Shown: positions 35,502 through 43,973, counted from the stretch's first letter. The stretch is DNA of 64,000 nt from Geodermatophilus sp. DSM 44513 (GCF_032460525.1 NZ_CP135963.1:992001-1056000), one strand, 5' to 3'. Notes: generated by a model not told the origin, from the letters alone. Translations and numbers: made by a program.

Positions 35502-35563
35502 GAAGGACCCCCTCGCCCCCCACCACTCGCTCCGCTCGTGGCGGGACCCTGCGAGGGGGCCGA
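35502..35563. repeat. family A intergenic hairpin repeat, copy 6
   Basis: Arms GGACCCCCTCGC (35505-35516) and GCGAGGGGGCC (35551-35561), inner CCACCAC/GTGGCGG pairing around TCGCTCCGCTC. The arms are the same as copy 1. Downstream TACCCT (35575-35580) is a possible -10 of the lyase gene, followed by a GATCACC direct repeat. Confidence 0.72.
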
Positions 35564-35608
35564 CGGGTCGTCACTACCCTCCGATCACCGATCACCACTG
35601 GAGGCACC

Positions 35609-36562
35609 GTGGCCGAGCTCCGCTCCCGTCGTTCCAACCTCGCCGTCCCGGGCAGCAACCCACGCTTCCTGGACAAGGCCAAGGGGCTGGACGCCGACCA
35701 GGTCTTCCTCGACCTGGAGGACGCGTGCGCGCCGCTGGCCAAGCCGGGGGCCCGCAAGAACATCGTCGCGGCGCTCACCGAGGGCGGCTGGGGGGACAAG
35801 ATCCGCACCGTCCGGGTCAACGACTGGACGACGGAGTGGACCTACCAGGACGTGGTCGAGGTCGTCGGCGGGGCGGGGGCGGACCTCGACTGCATCATGC
35901 TGCCGAAGGTCGCCGACGCCGGCCAGGTGCAGGCCCTGGACATGCTGCTCTCCCAGGTCGAGCGGGCGCACGGCCTGCCGGTCGGCCGGATCGGCATCGA
36001 GGCGCAGATCGAGACCGCCCAGGGCCTGGTCAACGTCAACCAGATCGCGTTCGCCAGCCCGCGGATCGAGACGATCATCTTCGGCCCGGCCGACTTCATG
36101 GCCTCGATCAACATGAAGTCGCTGGTCGTCGGCGCCCTGCACCCGGACTACCCGGGCGACCCGTTCCACTACATCCTCATGCAGATCCTCATGGCCGCCC
36201 GCGCCCGCGGCGTGCAGGCCATCGACGGCCCGTTCCTGCAGGTGCGCGACGTGGACGCCTTCCGCGAGGTGGCCCGCCGCTCGGCGATGCTCGGCTTCGA
36301 CGGCAAGTGGGTGCTGCACCCGGGCCAGATCGACGCGGCCAACGAGATCTACGCCCCCTCGCAGGAGGACTACGACCACGCGGAGCTGATCCTCGACGCC
36401 TACGACTGGGCCACCTCCGAGGCCGGCGGCGCGAAGGGCTCGGCGATGCTCGGCGACGAGATGATCGACGAGGCCAGCCGCAAGATGGCGCTGGTCATCG
36501 CCGGCAAGGGCCGCGCCGCGGGCCTGTCCCGCACGTCGTCGTTCACCCCGCCCGAGGGGTGA
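35609..36562 (+). CDS. HpcH/HpaI aldolase, CitE-like CoA ester lyase
   Basis: TIM-barrel lyase of 317 residues in the CitE/malyl-CoA lyase group. Visible blocks are NLAVPGSNPRFLDKA at 9-23, the metal-binding DLEDACAP (Glu and Asp) near 35-42, IGIEAQIETAQGL (Glu) near 130-142 and FGPADFMA (Asp). The sequence looks most like (3S)-malyl-CoA/beta-methylmalyl-CoA lyases of the ethylmalonyl-CoA or 3-hydroxypropionate routes, which split malyl-CoA to acetyl-CoA and glyoxylate. That specific call is inference. GTG start behind TGGAGG. Confidence 0.82.
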   Translation: MAELRSRRSNLAVPGSNPRFLDKAKGLDADQVFLDLEDACAPLAKPGARKNIVAALTEGGWGDKIRTVRVNDWTTEWTYQDVVEVVGGAGADLDCIMLPKVADAGQVQALDMLLSQVERAHGLPVGRIGIEAQIETAQGLVNVNQIAFASPRIETIIFGPADFMASINMKSLVVGALHPDYPGDPFHYILMQILMAARARGVQAIDGPFLQVRDVDAFREVARRSAMLGFDGKWVLHPGQIDAANEIYAPSQEDYDHAELILDAYDWATSEAGGAKGSAMLGDEMIDEASRKMALVIAGKGRAAGLSRTSSFTPPEG

Positions 36563-36575
36563 CCGCGCCGGTCCG

Positions 36576-36609
36576 GACGGGGGCGCAGGCCGGTGGGGGA
36601 GGCCCCGTC
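36576..36609 (+). terminator. weak hairpin after the CoA ester lyase gene
   Basis: GACGGGG (36576-36582) and CCCCGTC (36603-36609) form a 7-bp stem with a 20-base loop. It may be a decayed family A member. Nothing else is recognised up to 36703. Confidence 0.3.
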
Positions 36610-36703
36610 GGCCGCGCGGCCGAGCGCGGATCGGCGGTACGGCCGATGTCGCGGCAGCGGCGGGACCGCGACGGTGGGGACCCCATCGGACGTGGAGGTC
36701 CTC

Positions 36704-37405
36704 GTGCTCGACAGCAACCCCATCCCCACCCGGCCCGCACCGGCCGGTGAGCGCCCCGGCGGGCCGGCTCTCGCCGTCCGGCGCTGGGCCCTGGTCGCCG
36801 CCCCGGCCCTCGCCGGGCTGTGCGCGGTGGTGGCCGCCGCCGCCGACCCAGCGGCCGGCCGGGACGGCGCCGCACTCGTCGTCGCCTACGCGGAGAACCC
36901 CGGCCCGCTGCAGGTCAAGTCGGTGGCCTACCACTTCTCGTACGCCCTCTGGGGGGTCACCGCGCTGTGGCTGGCCCTGCTGGTGCGCCGCCGCGGGGCC
37001 TGGACGGCCGACCTGGCGCTCCTGCTGGCCTTCCTCGGCGCGACGTCGGTGCCCGGGTTCCTCGTCGTCGACTTCTACGACTCCGCGATCGGGCAGACCG
37101 TCGGCCTGGACGGGGACGCACGCATCCAGGAGCTGCTCGCCGGCATGTGGGGGATGAGCCTGCTGCAGACCACCGGGGTCGCCGGCCTGCTGCTCTGCCT
37201 GCCGGTGGCCGCGCTCGCCGGCTGGCGCGCCGGGTTCCTCACCTGGTGGGCGCCGGCGGGCGTCACCCTCGGCATCTTCGGCGGCTTCATGCTGGTCGGC
37301 GCCACCGTGCCCGGGGCGCTGGTCATGACGGCCGGGTTCGCGGTGCTCTCGGTGGACCTGGCCCGGTCCGCCGGACGGTGGGACCCCCCGCCGGCCGCGG
37401 CGTGA
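36704..37405 (+). CDS. hypothetical polytopic membrane protein
   Basis: A 233-residue protein with six predicted membrane helices, the first at about 25-47 (RRWALVAAPALAGLCAVVAAAA), and a conserved-looking loop NPGPLQVKSVAYHFSYALWGV before the second. It ends with a short cytoplasmic tail. No family recognised. GTG 36704 is preceded by GTGGAGGTC at good spacing. It lies 46 bases upstream of the histidine kinase on the same strand and may be a sensor partner or target of that system. Confidence 0.6.
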   Translation: MLDSNPIPTRPAPAGERPGGPALAVRRWALVAAPALAGLCAVVAAAADPAAGRDGAALVVAYAENPGPLQVKSVAYHFSYALWGVTALWLALLVRRRGAWTADLALLLAFLGATSVPGFLVVDFYDSAIGQTVGLDGDARIQELLAGMWGMSLLQTTGVAGLLLCLPVAALAGWRAGFLTWWAPAGVTLGIFGGFMLVGATVPGALVMTAGFAVLSVDLARSAGRWDPPPAAA

Positions 37406-37451
37406 TGGCGTTGCACCGCAGCCGGGCCCGCGCAGGCTGGCTTCGCCGACC

Positions 37452-38591
37452 GTGCTCCGTACCCTCGCCGGACGGCCCGCCGTCGTGGACTCCCTCCTCG
37501 CCGGTGGGCTGTCCGCGCTCACGGTCGTGGAGGCGTACACGACCGACACCGCGCGCCCGCCGTGGCTGCACGCCGCGCTGTCGGTCGCCGCGATCTCCGC
37601 GCTGGCGCTGCGACGCCGGTACCCGCTCGCCGTCCTGTGCTGGGTCGTCGCCGGGATGATGGTCGTCTCGCCGGAGAGCCAGCTGTCGATCTTCGGGGCG
37701 ACGGTCGTCGCCGCCTTCACCGCCGGCGTGGAGCTCACCCCGCCGCGGTCCTGGATCGCCCTCGGGGTGGCGACGCTCCCCTTCTTCGCCTTCTACGCGC
37801 TGCTGCCCGAGGGCGGCGTGAGCGACTACGTCGCGGTGTCGCTGCTCTACGGCGGCCCGTGGGCGGTGGGGCGGATCATCCGGGACCGGACGGCCCGCGC
37901 GGTCGAGGCCGCAGCCCGCGCCGAGCGCGCCGAGGTGGAGCGCGAGCAGGCGGCGGCCCGCGCGGTCGCCGACGAGCGGGCGCGCATCGCTCGGGAGCTG
38001 CACGACGTCGTGTCCCACTCGATCAGCGTCATCACGGTGCAGACCCAGGCGGTGCGCCGGCGGCTGGCCACCGACCACCAGCGCGAGGCCGATGACCTGC
38101 GCGCGGTGGAGGCCACCGCGCGCCAGGCCATGGCCGAGATGCGCCGGCTGTTCGGCATCCTGCGGGCCGACGGCGAGCGCCCGTCGCTGGCACCGCAGCC
38201 GGGGCTGGACCAGCTGGACCGGCTGGTCGCGGACACCCGGGCGGCCGGCGTGACGGTGGCGCTGACCGTCGAGGGGGAGCCGGTGCCGCTGCCGCCGGGC
38301 CTGGACCTGGCGGCCTACCGGGTCGTGCAGGAGGCGCTGACCAACGTCCGCCGGCACGCCCCGGGCGGACGGGTCGGCGTGCGGCTGGCCTACGGCGGGG
38401 GAGGGCTGGAGGTGCAGGTGGAGAACGGTCCCGGCGCGGGCCCGGCCGGCCCGGGCGGCGGCGGTCTCGGGCTGGTCGGCATGCGGGAGCGGGTGGTGCT
38501 CTACGGCGGCTCCCTGGAGGCCGGTCCGCAGCCGGGCGGCGGGTTCGCCGTCCACGCCCGGCTGCCCTTCCGCGAGGGGGTGAGCGCGTGA
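37452..38591 (+). CDS. NarL-family sensor histidine kinase
   Basis: A 379-residue membrane kinase. Four to five helices in residues 10-140 form the sensor, followed by a HisKA_3 dimerisation helix with the phosphoacceptor H184 (IARELHDVVSHS) and a HATPase_c domain with the N-box region YRVVQEALTNVRRHA and glycine-rich GGGGLGLVGMRERV. It pairs with the response regulator through a four-base GTGA overlap. The signal is unknown. Confidence 0.9.
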   Translation: MLRTLAGRPAVVDSLLAGGLSALTVVEAYTTDTARPPWLHAALSVAAISALALRRRYPLAVLCWVVAGMMVVSPESQLSIFGATVVAAFTAGVELTPPRSWIALGVATLPFFAFYALLPEGGVSDYVAVSLLYGGPWAVGRIIRDRTARAVEAAARAERAEVEREQAAARAVADERARIARELHDVVSHSISVITVQTQAVRRRLATDHQREADDLRAVEATARQAMAEMRRLFGILRADGERPSLAPQPGLDQLDRLVADTRAAGVTVALTVEGEPVPLPPGLDLAAYRVVQEALTNVRRHAPGGRVGVRLAYGGGGLEVQVENGPGAGPAGPGGGGLGLVGMRERVVLYGGSLEAGPQPGGGFAVHARLPFREGVSA

Positions 38592-39247
38592 GCACCACCG
38601 TGGTGGTCGCCGACGACCAGCCGATGGTGCGCGCCGGGCTGCGCTCGCTGCTGGAGGGGGAGGACGACGTCGTCGTCGTGGCCGAGGCGGTCGACGGGGA
38701 GCAGGCGCTGGCCGCCGTCCGCAGGCACCGCCCCGACGTCGTCCTCATGGACATCCGCATGCCGCGGCTCGACGGGCTGGCCGCCACCCGGCAGCTGGTC
38801 GCGGAGGGATCGCCGACCCGGGTGCTCGTGCTGACCACCTTCGACCTCGACGAGTACGTGTTCGACGCGCTGCGGGCCGGCGCGAGCGGCTTCCTGCTCA
38901 AGGACGCCACCGCCGAGGAACTGGTGGCGGCGGTGCGCACCCTCGCCGCCGGCGAGGCGGTCCTGGCGCCCGCGGTGACCCGGCGGGTGATCGAGGCGTT
39001 CGGCCGCGCCCCCCGGCCGGACGGCGGGCTGGCCGCCAGGCTGGCGGCGCTGAGCCCCCGGGAGGTCGAGGTGCTGCGCTGCCTGGCCCGCGGGTCGAGC
39101 AACGCCGAGGTGGCCGCCGAGCTGTTCATCAGCGACGCGACGGCGAAGACCCACGTCAGCAACGTGCTGACCAAGCTGGGGTTGCGCGACCGCGTGCAGG
39201 CGGTGGTGTTCGCCTACGAGTCCGGTCTGCTGACACGGGGCAGCTGA
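38588..39247 (+). CDS. NarL/FixJ-type response regulator
   Basis: A 219-residue two-component regulator. The receiver domain has phospho-acceptor D55 (VVLMDIRMP), acidic D9/D10 and the switch Thr/Lys (TTF, LLKD). The C-terminal LuxR-type helix-turn-helix is at about 148-205 (LSPREVEVLRCLARG, ATAKTHVSNVLTKLGL). Start overlaps the kinase stop. Targets are unknown; the membrane-protein gene upstream and the DUF4190 gene downstream are adjacent candidates. Confidence 0.92.
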   Translation: MSTTVVVADDQPMVRAGLRSLLEGEDDVVVVAEAVDGEQALAAVRRHRPDVVLMDIRMPRLDGLAATRQLVAEGSPTRVLVLTTFDLDEYVFDALRAGASGFLLKDATAEELVAAVRTLAAGEAVLAPAVTRRVIEAFGRAPRPDGGLAARLAALSPREVEVLRCLARGSSNAEVAAELFISDATAKTHVSNVLTKLGLRDRVQAVVFAYESGLLTRGS

Positions 39248-39260
39248 CCGGCTCCCGGGC

Positions 39261-39770
39261 TCAGGGGGCGAAGCCGCCCGAGCCGGCCGCGACGAGGGCC
39301 AGCGCGAAGACCAGGAAGGCGAGCACGACCAGTGCGGTGCCGATCCCGCCCACGATGATCCCGGCCAGTGCCAGGCCGTCGCCCTGCTCGCCGGTCTGCC
39401 GGATCTGCCGGCGGGCGAGGATGCCGAGCACCAGCCCCACCGGGCTGACGACGAAGGCCATCACCAGCGCCAGGATCGCGAAGGTGTTCGTCGGCACCGG
39501 GTAGCCGTACCCGGGTGGGTGGCCGTAGCCGGGAGGTGGCCCGTAGCCGGGAGGTGGGCCGTAGCCCGGCGGCGGGTTCGGGCCGGGAGGGGGCCAGCCG
39601 TACGGGGGCGGCGTGTCGCACCCCGGCGGGCCTGTGTGGTCCTGGCCGGCTGCGGCGGAGCCCTGCACGTCGTAGTACGGCGGCGGGTGACCGGGCTGTC
39701 GCTGGTCCGCACCGCCCGGGGACGGGTGCAGGGGGTCAGGGATGCCACGGTGGGCGTCGTCCTGGGGCAT
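39261..39770 (-). CDS. DUF4190 membrane protein with Pro/Gly/Tyr repeats
   Basis: A 169-residue protein. The N-terminal half is Pro/Gly/Tyr-rich with tandem PPPGYG units at about 67-88, visible in the DNA as 18-bp repeats around 39510-39575. The C-terminal half has two membrane helices (about 96-117 and 140-165) with the DUF4190 pattern VVSPVGLVLGILARRQIRQTGE-like. Such proteins are common actinomycete membrane proteins of unknown role. ATG behind GGGAGGA. TAGCGT at 39806-39811 is the probable -10. Confidence 0.75.
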   Translation of the reverse strand: MPQDDAHRGIPDPLHPSPGGADQRQPGHPPPYYDVQGSAAAGQDHTGPPGCDTPPPYGWPPPGPNPPPGYGPPPGYGPPPGYGHPPGYGYPVPTNTFAILALVMAFVVSPVGLVLGILARRQIRQTGEQGDGLALAGIIVGGIGTALVVLAFLVFALALVAAGSGGFAP

Positions 39771-39805
39771 CGTCGTCCTCCCGCGGTCGGTGCCTGTCGC
39801 GCCGA

Positions 39806-39811
39806 ACGCTA
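39806..39811 (-). promoter_or_regulatory. -10 of DUF4190 gene; gap to 40089 otherwise empty
   Basis: TAGCGT on the minus strand, about 36 bases before the ATG. The rest of the 319-base gap to the TetR stop holds no gene, repeat or strong hairpin that I can support. Confidence 0.4.
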
Positions 39812-40089
39812 GACGTGTGGCGCCCCCGGGAGTGGGCAGGCGCACCCGGGCGTCGGGCGACCCGCGGACGGTGCGGCCCAGGACTCCCGCACCTTCGACG
39901 CGATGAGGGGCCCCGGCGGGCACGGCCACGCAACCGGGTCGGCGGACGGGCGCTGCTCCCGGGATGCACCGCTGGCGACTGCGGGGGAGGGGCAACGGCG
40001 GCCCCCGGCGTGCGTCATCGGCGCGCAGCCAGGGGCGCGGGTGGCGCGGCCGGGCGTGTCACCCTCGGCGGCACTCCCGGCCGGGTGGC

Positions 40090-40701
40090 TCAGCCTCCTG
40101 CCTCCGCAGCCGTCGGCCGTCGCGCCGCGACCGACGACGCCTCCAGCATCGCGAGGACATAGCGGACGTGGACGTCGGCGAGTTCTGCGAGGGACAGTGG
40201 CCCGTCGGGGCGGTACCAGGTGGGCACCGCCGCGCAGACGGAGACGATCGCTCGGGTCGCGCCGTCCGGGTGCGGCGTGCGGAACTCCCCGGTGCGGACC
40301 CCGTCCACGATGACTCTGCGGAAGATGCTTTCGGTGGTGTCGCGCGCCTCGACGACCGCCAAACGGCCCTCGCCCCGCAGGTAGCGGAACTCGCTCAGGG
40401 CGAGCACCGCCGCCGTCTGGCACTCGCCGGAGAACGTCACGTACGCCCGGACGCCGGCGGCCATGCGCTCGGTCGCTCCCGGACCCGCCGTGTCGAGTTC
40501 CGCACGGATCCGCCGCAGCAACTCGTCGTTGGCGTCGCGCAGCAGGGCGACCAGGACGTCGGACTTGGACGAGAAGTGGTTGTAGAGGTTGGACAGGCTG
40601 GTCTCGGCGGCGCGGGCGATGTCCCGCATCGACGTCCCGTTGAAGCCGTCGCTGGCCATCAGGTCCAGCGCCGCGGCCAGGCAGCGCGCGCGGGCGCTCA
40701 C
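40090..40701 (-). CDS. TetR family regulator of the catabolic module
   Basis: A 203-residue one-component regulator. The TetR_N helix-turn-helix is at about residues 5-50 (GTSMRDIARAAETSLSNLYNHFSSK). The helical C-terminal domain would bind a ligand, probably the substrate or a CoA ester. It is the third gene of the minus-strand operon that starts at 42439, so it controls its own synthesis if it binds the twin palindromes at 42541 and 42666. GTG start. The sub-family could not be fixed from sequence. Confidence 0.85.
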   Translation of the reverse strand: MSARARCLAAALDLMASDGFNGTSMRDIARAAETSLSNLYNHFSSKSDVLVALLRDANDELLRRIRAELDTAGPGATERMAAGVRAYVTFSGECQTAAVLALSEFRYLRGEGRLAVVEARDTTESIFRRVIVDGVRTGEFRTPHPDGATRAIVSVCAAVPTWYRPDGPLSLAELADVHVRYVLAMLEASSVAARRPTAAEAGG

Positions 40702-40781
40702 CGGTCCCCCGCCGTCGTCATCTCGCCGTCCTGTCGAGCCGGGGCCTCAGGGCCCCGGACGTGCCGCGTCCCGCCATCCGC

Positions 40782-41624
40782 TCACTCCTCTGCGCGCGTG
40801 CTGCCCCGCCCCGCCGTCGCGGTGCGCCCCGCATCGAGCTCCACCAACCAGCCGTGGAGGAGGGCAGCGAAGTCATCGATCTCCTCCATGGGGTAGTGGC
40901 CGATGCCCTGCAGCACGGTCATCCCACCGTGCGGGATCTGCTCGGCAGTCCACACCACGTCGGCCACATCCAGCCACAGATCGTCGTCACCCACCACGAG
41001 GTGCGTCGGGCACGGGATGCGGTGCACCGACGCGCGCAGGTCGTGGGTCGCCCAGCCGAGCAGGTCGGACGTGGAGACCACCGGGTCCTCGCGCCGGTGC
41101 ATGGTCGCGACGAGCTCGGCGCGCTCCGCGGGCATCCGGCGTCCCACGACGGCCAGGGTGCCGAAGTAGGTGCGGTCGCTCCTGCTGGGGGCGGCGGCGT
41201 CCTCCAGTTCGCGCCGCAGGCTGGACACGCTGGCTCGACTGTTCCTGGCGTCGGCCGCCATGGCGACGATCCCGGCCAGCCGGGCGCCGGCCCGTACACC
41301 CAGGTCCAGGGCGATCTTGCCGCCGATGGAGCAGCCGACCACGAAGGGTTCGTGGACCTCGAGGAGTTCCAGCAGCTCGAGGCACCACTCGGCGTAGTCG
41401 CCCAGGTCGCGTACCGGGCCCCCGATGGCCGGCTCCGAGCGCCCGTGGCCCGGGAGGTCCGGGACGATCACCCGGTGACCCAGCGCCGCCAGCCGTTCCG
41501 TCGTCCGCCGCCACTGGACCCCGCTCTGGCCCGCGGTGTGCAGGCAGAGGACGGGACGACCGCTCCCGCTCTGCTCGACGTACGCCAGGGCGCCGCGGAC
41601 GGTGACGTAGCTCGCCCGGATCAT
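40782..41624 (-). CDS. alpha/beta hydrolase of the catabolic module
   Basis: A 280-residue alpha/beta hydrolase. The HTAG oxyanion region is at about 29-32 (VLCLHTAGQSG), the nucleophile elbow GCSIGG at about 96-101, the acid in VVGDDDLWLD, and the catalytic His in GIGHYPMEE. Shape and length fit enol-lactonases, thioesterases and C-C bond hydrolases of ring-cleavage pathways. The ATG overlaps the stop of the hotdog-SCP2 gene as ATGA. Its place opposite a CoA-dependent degradation operon suggests cleavage or activation of the same substrate. Confidence 0.82.
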   Translation of the reverse strand: MIRASYVTVRGALAYVEQSGSGRPVLCLHTAGQSGVQWRRTTERLAALGHRVIVPDLPGHGRSEPAIGGPVRDLGDYAEWCLELLELLEVHEPFVVGCSIGGKIALDLGVRAGARLAGIVAMAADARNSRASVSSLRRELEDAAAPSRSDRTYFGTLAVVGRRMPAERAELVATMHRREDPVVSTSDLLGWATHDLRASVHRIPCPTHLVVGDDDLWLDVADVVWTAEQIPHGGMTVLQGIGHYPMEEIDDFAALLHGWLVELDAGRTATAGRGSTRAEE

Positions 41625-42439
41625 CCCCGTCCTCCCGTCGCCAGCTCGCGAGCGGCGTCGATCAGCGCCATCAGTGCCTTGGACATCCGCAGGTACTCGT
41701 AGGCGTTGCCGGTCACGGTGAACGCGTCCCCGCTCATGGCCCTGCGGAAGAAGTCGTTGGACGGACCGGTGACCAGGTCCGTCCAGAGTCGCTCGGAGCC
41801 CTCGAGGGTGAAGGTGGCGCCCAGCGGAGTCCGTCCGGCGACCTCGATGACCCGTCCCCGGTAGACGCGCAGGTGCACCTCGTCCTTCCCGGCGCGGAGG
41901 CCGATGGTCCCGTCCCAGGTGGCCGTGGCCGACCGGAAGCCCTCATCGCCGGCCAGCCGTCGGGCCAGCGACTCCGCCCAGGGCCGGCTGCAGAAGGCCC
42001 GTTCCGCGGCGTCGGCGGCCCCGTCGGATCCCGGCCGCGCCGGCAGCAGGACCTCGATGGTCCCCTCCTGCACGGTGCGCCCCGCCCGGTCGTGCACCTG
42101 CAGATGCCACTGCACCGAGCCCGCGTCCTCGGCGGGGACCCGCCGGCACCGGGTCACGGTGAACGTCGCCTCGACCGGCTCGCCGACGGGCACGGGGGAG
42201 AGGTTCGACCAGTGCGTCTCCAGCACACGCAGCAGCGACGGGGGGAGGAGCCCACCGTCGGACGCGAGGGCGACGACCGTGGTCAGCCCGGCCGTGGGTG
42301 TGCGCCGAGCGGCGCGGTCGTCCGGGTCGGGAGGTCGACGGACTGAGCCGGCGCCGCGCTGGCCGACGGAGAAGTCCTCGTAGTACGGGCCCGTCGGCGT
42401 CGCGGTCGTGCTGTCGCGCTGCTGCGCCCCCACGCTCAT
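41621..42439 (-). CDS. hotdog (MaoC-like)-SCP2 fusion protein
   Basis: A 272-residue two-domain protein. The N-terminal half (about 15-140) starts with YYEDFSVGQ like MaoC hydratases and keeps the later strands (LPPSLLRVLETHW, VPVGEPVEATFTVTR). The segment that should hold the catalytic Asp-x4-His is replaced by an Arg/Pro-rich stretch, so hydratase activity is unlikely. The C-terminal half (about 155-270) matches the SCP2/sterol-carrier fold (GTIGLRAGKDEVHLRV, TGNAYEYLRMSKALM). It may carry a hydrophobic acyl-CoA. First gene of the minus-strand operon. Confidence 0.65.
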   Translation of the reverse strand: MSVGAQQRDSTTATPTGPYYEDFSVGQRGAGSVRRPPDPDDRAARRTPTAGLTTVVALASDGGLLPPSLLRVLETHWSNLSPVPVGEPVEATFTVTRCRRVPAEDAGSVQWHLQVHDRAGRTVQEGTIEVLLPARPGSDGAADAAERAFCSRPWAESLARRLAGDEGFRSATATWDGTIGLRAGKDEVHLRVYRGRVIEVAGRTPLGATFTLEGSERLWTDLVTGPSNDFFRRAMSGDAFTVTGNAYEYLRMSKALMALIDAARELATGGRG

Positions 42440-42540
42440 GTGCGGCTGTCCCCTCGGGTGTGCGGTCCACCGGCCCGGCCGGTCGGCGGGGGCGGGGTGC
42501 CCTGGTCGTCCGCTCACGAAGAGGTGTCGATCTGGGGCGT

Positions 42541-42556
42541 ACGAACGATCGTTCGT
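42541..42556. promoter_or_regulatory. operator palindrome O1 (minus operon)
   Basis: ACGAACGATCGTTCGT, a perfect 16-bp palindrome of the kind bound by TetR-family dimers. It sits just downstream of the presumed minus-strand -10 region, so bound repressor would block that promoter. Confidence 0.8.
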
Positions 42557-42558
42557 CC

Positions 42559-42588
42559 AAGGAAAGCGCCTGGCTCCCCGGTCGTCAA
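42559..42588 (-). promoter_or_regulatory. promoter of the minus catabolic operon
   Basis: TTGACG (42588-42583) preceded by ACCCCC, with a weak TTCCTT -10 after 18 bases, followed directly by O1. The leader to the ATG at 42439 is about 100 bases and contains GAGGGGA. Confidence 0.45.
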
Positions 42589-42629
42589 GGGGGTGCGGGC
42601 GGGCCGGGAGCGGATCGTCGCCAACCCCC

Positions 42630-42659
42630 TTGACGTGTGATCGCCCTCACTCGTACGTT
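42630..42659 (+). promoter_or_regulatory. promoter of the plus catabolic operon
   Basis: TTGACG, 18 bases, TACGTT. The predicted start point falls inside the second palindrome. Confidence 0.6.
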
Positions 42660-42665
42660 ACCGGA

Positions 42666-42681
42666 ACGAACGATCGTTCGT
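42666..42681. promoter_or_regulatory. operator palindrome O2 (plus operon)
   Basis: The same perfect 16-mer as O1, 125 bp away, at about +1 of the plus-strand promoter. Confidence 0.8.
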
Positions 42682-42743
42682 GCAGCGAGGTCGCCCGATG
42701 GCCGGCCCACAGCCGGGACACCGATCCAGGACGGGAGAAGCAC

Positions 42744-43925
42744 ATGCGGGTGCAGGCACGGAACCGACTGGTCGCCACGGCGGCCGCGGTCGCGGCCACG
42801 GTCGTCGTGACGGGCTGCGGGACGAGCACCGGGTCCGAGGCAGGGTCCGCCGCCGCCGGCGGGGGCGGCGGTGAGGGGTACCCCTGCGACGCCGACGAGG
42901 TGACCATCGGCGGCCTCTGGGCGCAGAGCGGGCCCCAGGCGGCCTACGGCGAGTGGTTCGCCAACGGCACCGAGATGGCGGTCGAGGACGTCAACGCCGA
43001 GGGCGGGATCGGTGGGCAGACCCAAATCCGGCTCCAGGTCGAGGACACCCGCGCGCTCCCTGAGCCGGCCGTGGTGGCCTTCCAGGGCATGGTCGCGGAC
43101 GGCATCCAGTACGTGCTGAGCTCCTTCTCCAGCCAGACGCTGGCCCTCGCGCCGATCGCGGCCAACGAGGAGGTCGTCCTCGTCAACGGGGGCGCGCAGA
43201 GCGACGCCCTGGGTGAGCAGGGGCCCTTCCTCTTCAACACCATCCCGCTCCTGCGCAACGAGAGCGCGGCGCTGGCCGAGAAGCTCTACGAGGACGGCGT
43301 CCGGAGCGCGGCGATCATCTACACCAGCGACGACGGCGGAGAGGCCGCTCGCGAGAACTTCGAGGCGGCCTTCACCGAGCTGGGCGGAGAGATCGCCGGT
43401 GTCGAGAGTGCCGAGTTCGGCGGGACCGACTTCCGCTCGCAGCTGACCAAGCTGCGCTCGACCGACCCCGAGGTGCTGCTGCTCGGCGCGTTCGGCCAGG
43501 ACTCGAACAACATCATCAGCCAGGTCCGCGAGATCGGCTGGGACGTGCCGCTGGCCAACACCTCCTGGGTGGCCATCCCGGCCGTGCTGGAGAACCCCGC
43601 GGCCGAGGGGCTGCGGCTCACCACCATCCCGTTCGAGCCGAGCGAGGAGTTCCAGCAGGAGTACCAGGAGAAGTACGGCGAGGCCCCCGAGAGCGCGTTC
43701 ATCGGCAACTACTACGACGGGGTCACGATCTTCGCCGAGGCGTTCCAGCACGTGTGCGACTCCGGTGCCGAGACGGTGAGCGGCGCCGCGCTGGCGGACG
43801 CCATCCGAGAGATCGGCACGTTCGACTCCGTCTACGGCTCCGAGCTGACCTTCGAGGAGGGCACGGCCAGCCGCCCCATCGACCTCGCCGTCATCGAGGG
43901 CGGCGCCGTCAGGCCGGTCGGGTAA
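42744..43925 (+). CDS. branched-chain amino acid-type ABC transporter substrate-binding lipoprotein
   Basis: A 393-residue periplasmic-type binding protein of the Peripla_BP_6 (LivJ-like) family. The lipoprotein signal peptide ends at VVTGC with acylated C25, followed by a Gly/Ser/Ala linker, then the mature fold beginning TIGGLWAQSGPQAAYGEW. In catabolic clusters this family often binds aromatic or short carboxylic acids rather than amino acids. First gene of the plus operon, with GGGAGAAG before the ATG. A hairpin directly after its stop may raise its level relative to the permeases. Confidence 0.9.
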   Translation: MRVQARNRLVATAAAVAATVVVTGCGTSTGSEAGSAAAGGGGGEGYPCDADEVTIGGLWAQSGPQAAYGEWFANGTEMAVEDVNAEGGIGGQTQIRLQVEDTRALPEPAVVAFQGMVADGIQYVLSSFSSQTLALAPIAANEEVVLVNGGAQSDALGEQGPFLFNTIPLLRNESAALAEKLYEDGVRSAAIIYTSDDGGEAARENFEAAFTELGGEIAGVESAEFGGTDFRSQLTKLRSTDPEVLLLGAFGQDSNNIISQVREIGWDVPLANTSWVAIPAVLENPAAEGLRLTTIPFEPSEEFQQEYQEKYGEAPESAFIGNYYDGVTIFAEAFQHVCDSGAETVSGAALADAIREIGTFDSVYGSELTFEEGTASRPIDLAVIEGGAVRPVG

Positions 43926-43946
43926 CCGGCCGCGGCCCGGCCGGTT
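43924..43946 (+). terminator. intra-operon hairpin after the binding-protein gene
   Basis: AACCGGCC/GGCCGGTT, 8-bp perfect stem with a 7-base loop, beginning in the stop codon. It is probably an attenuating or mRNA-stabilising element rather than a full stop, because the permease gene follows 28 bases later. Confidence 0.5.
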
Positions 43947-43973
43947 CGCCGCACGCCTCAATGGAGGAGACGC

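Noticed and set aside
39510..39575. Short tandem 18-bp repeats as a possible CRISPR-like array
   Set aside because: They are in frame and encode the PPPGYG repeats of the DUF4190 protein; there are no spacers.
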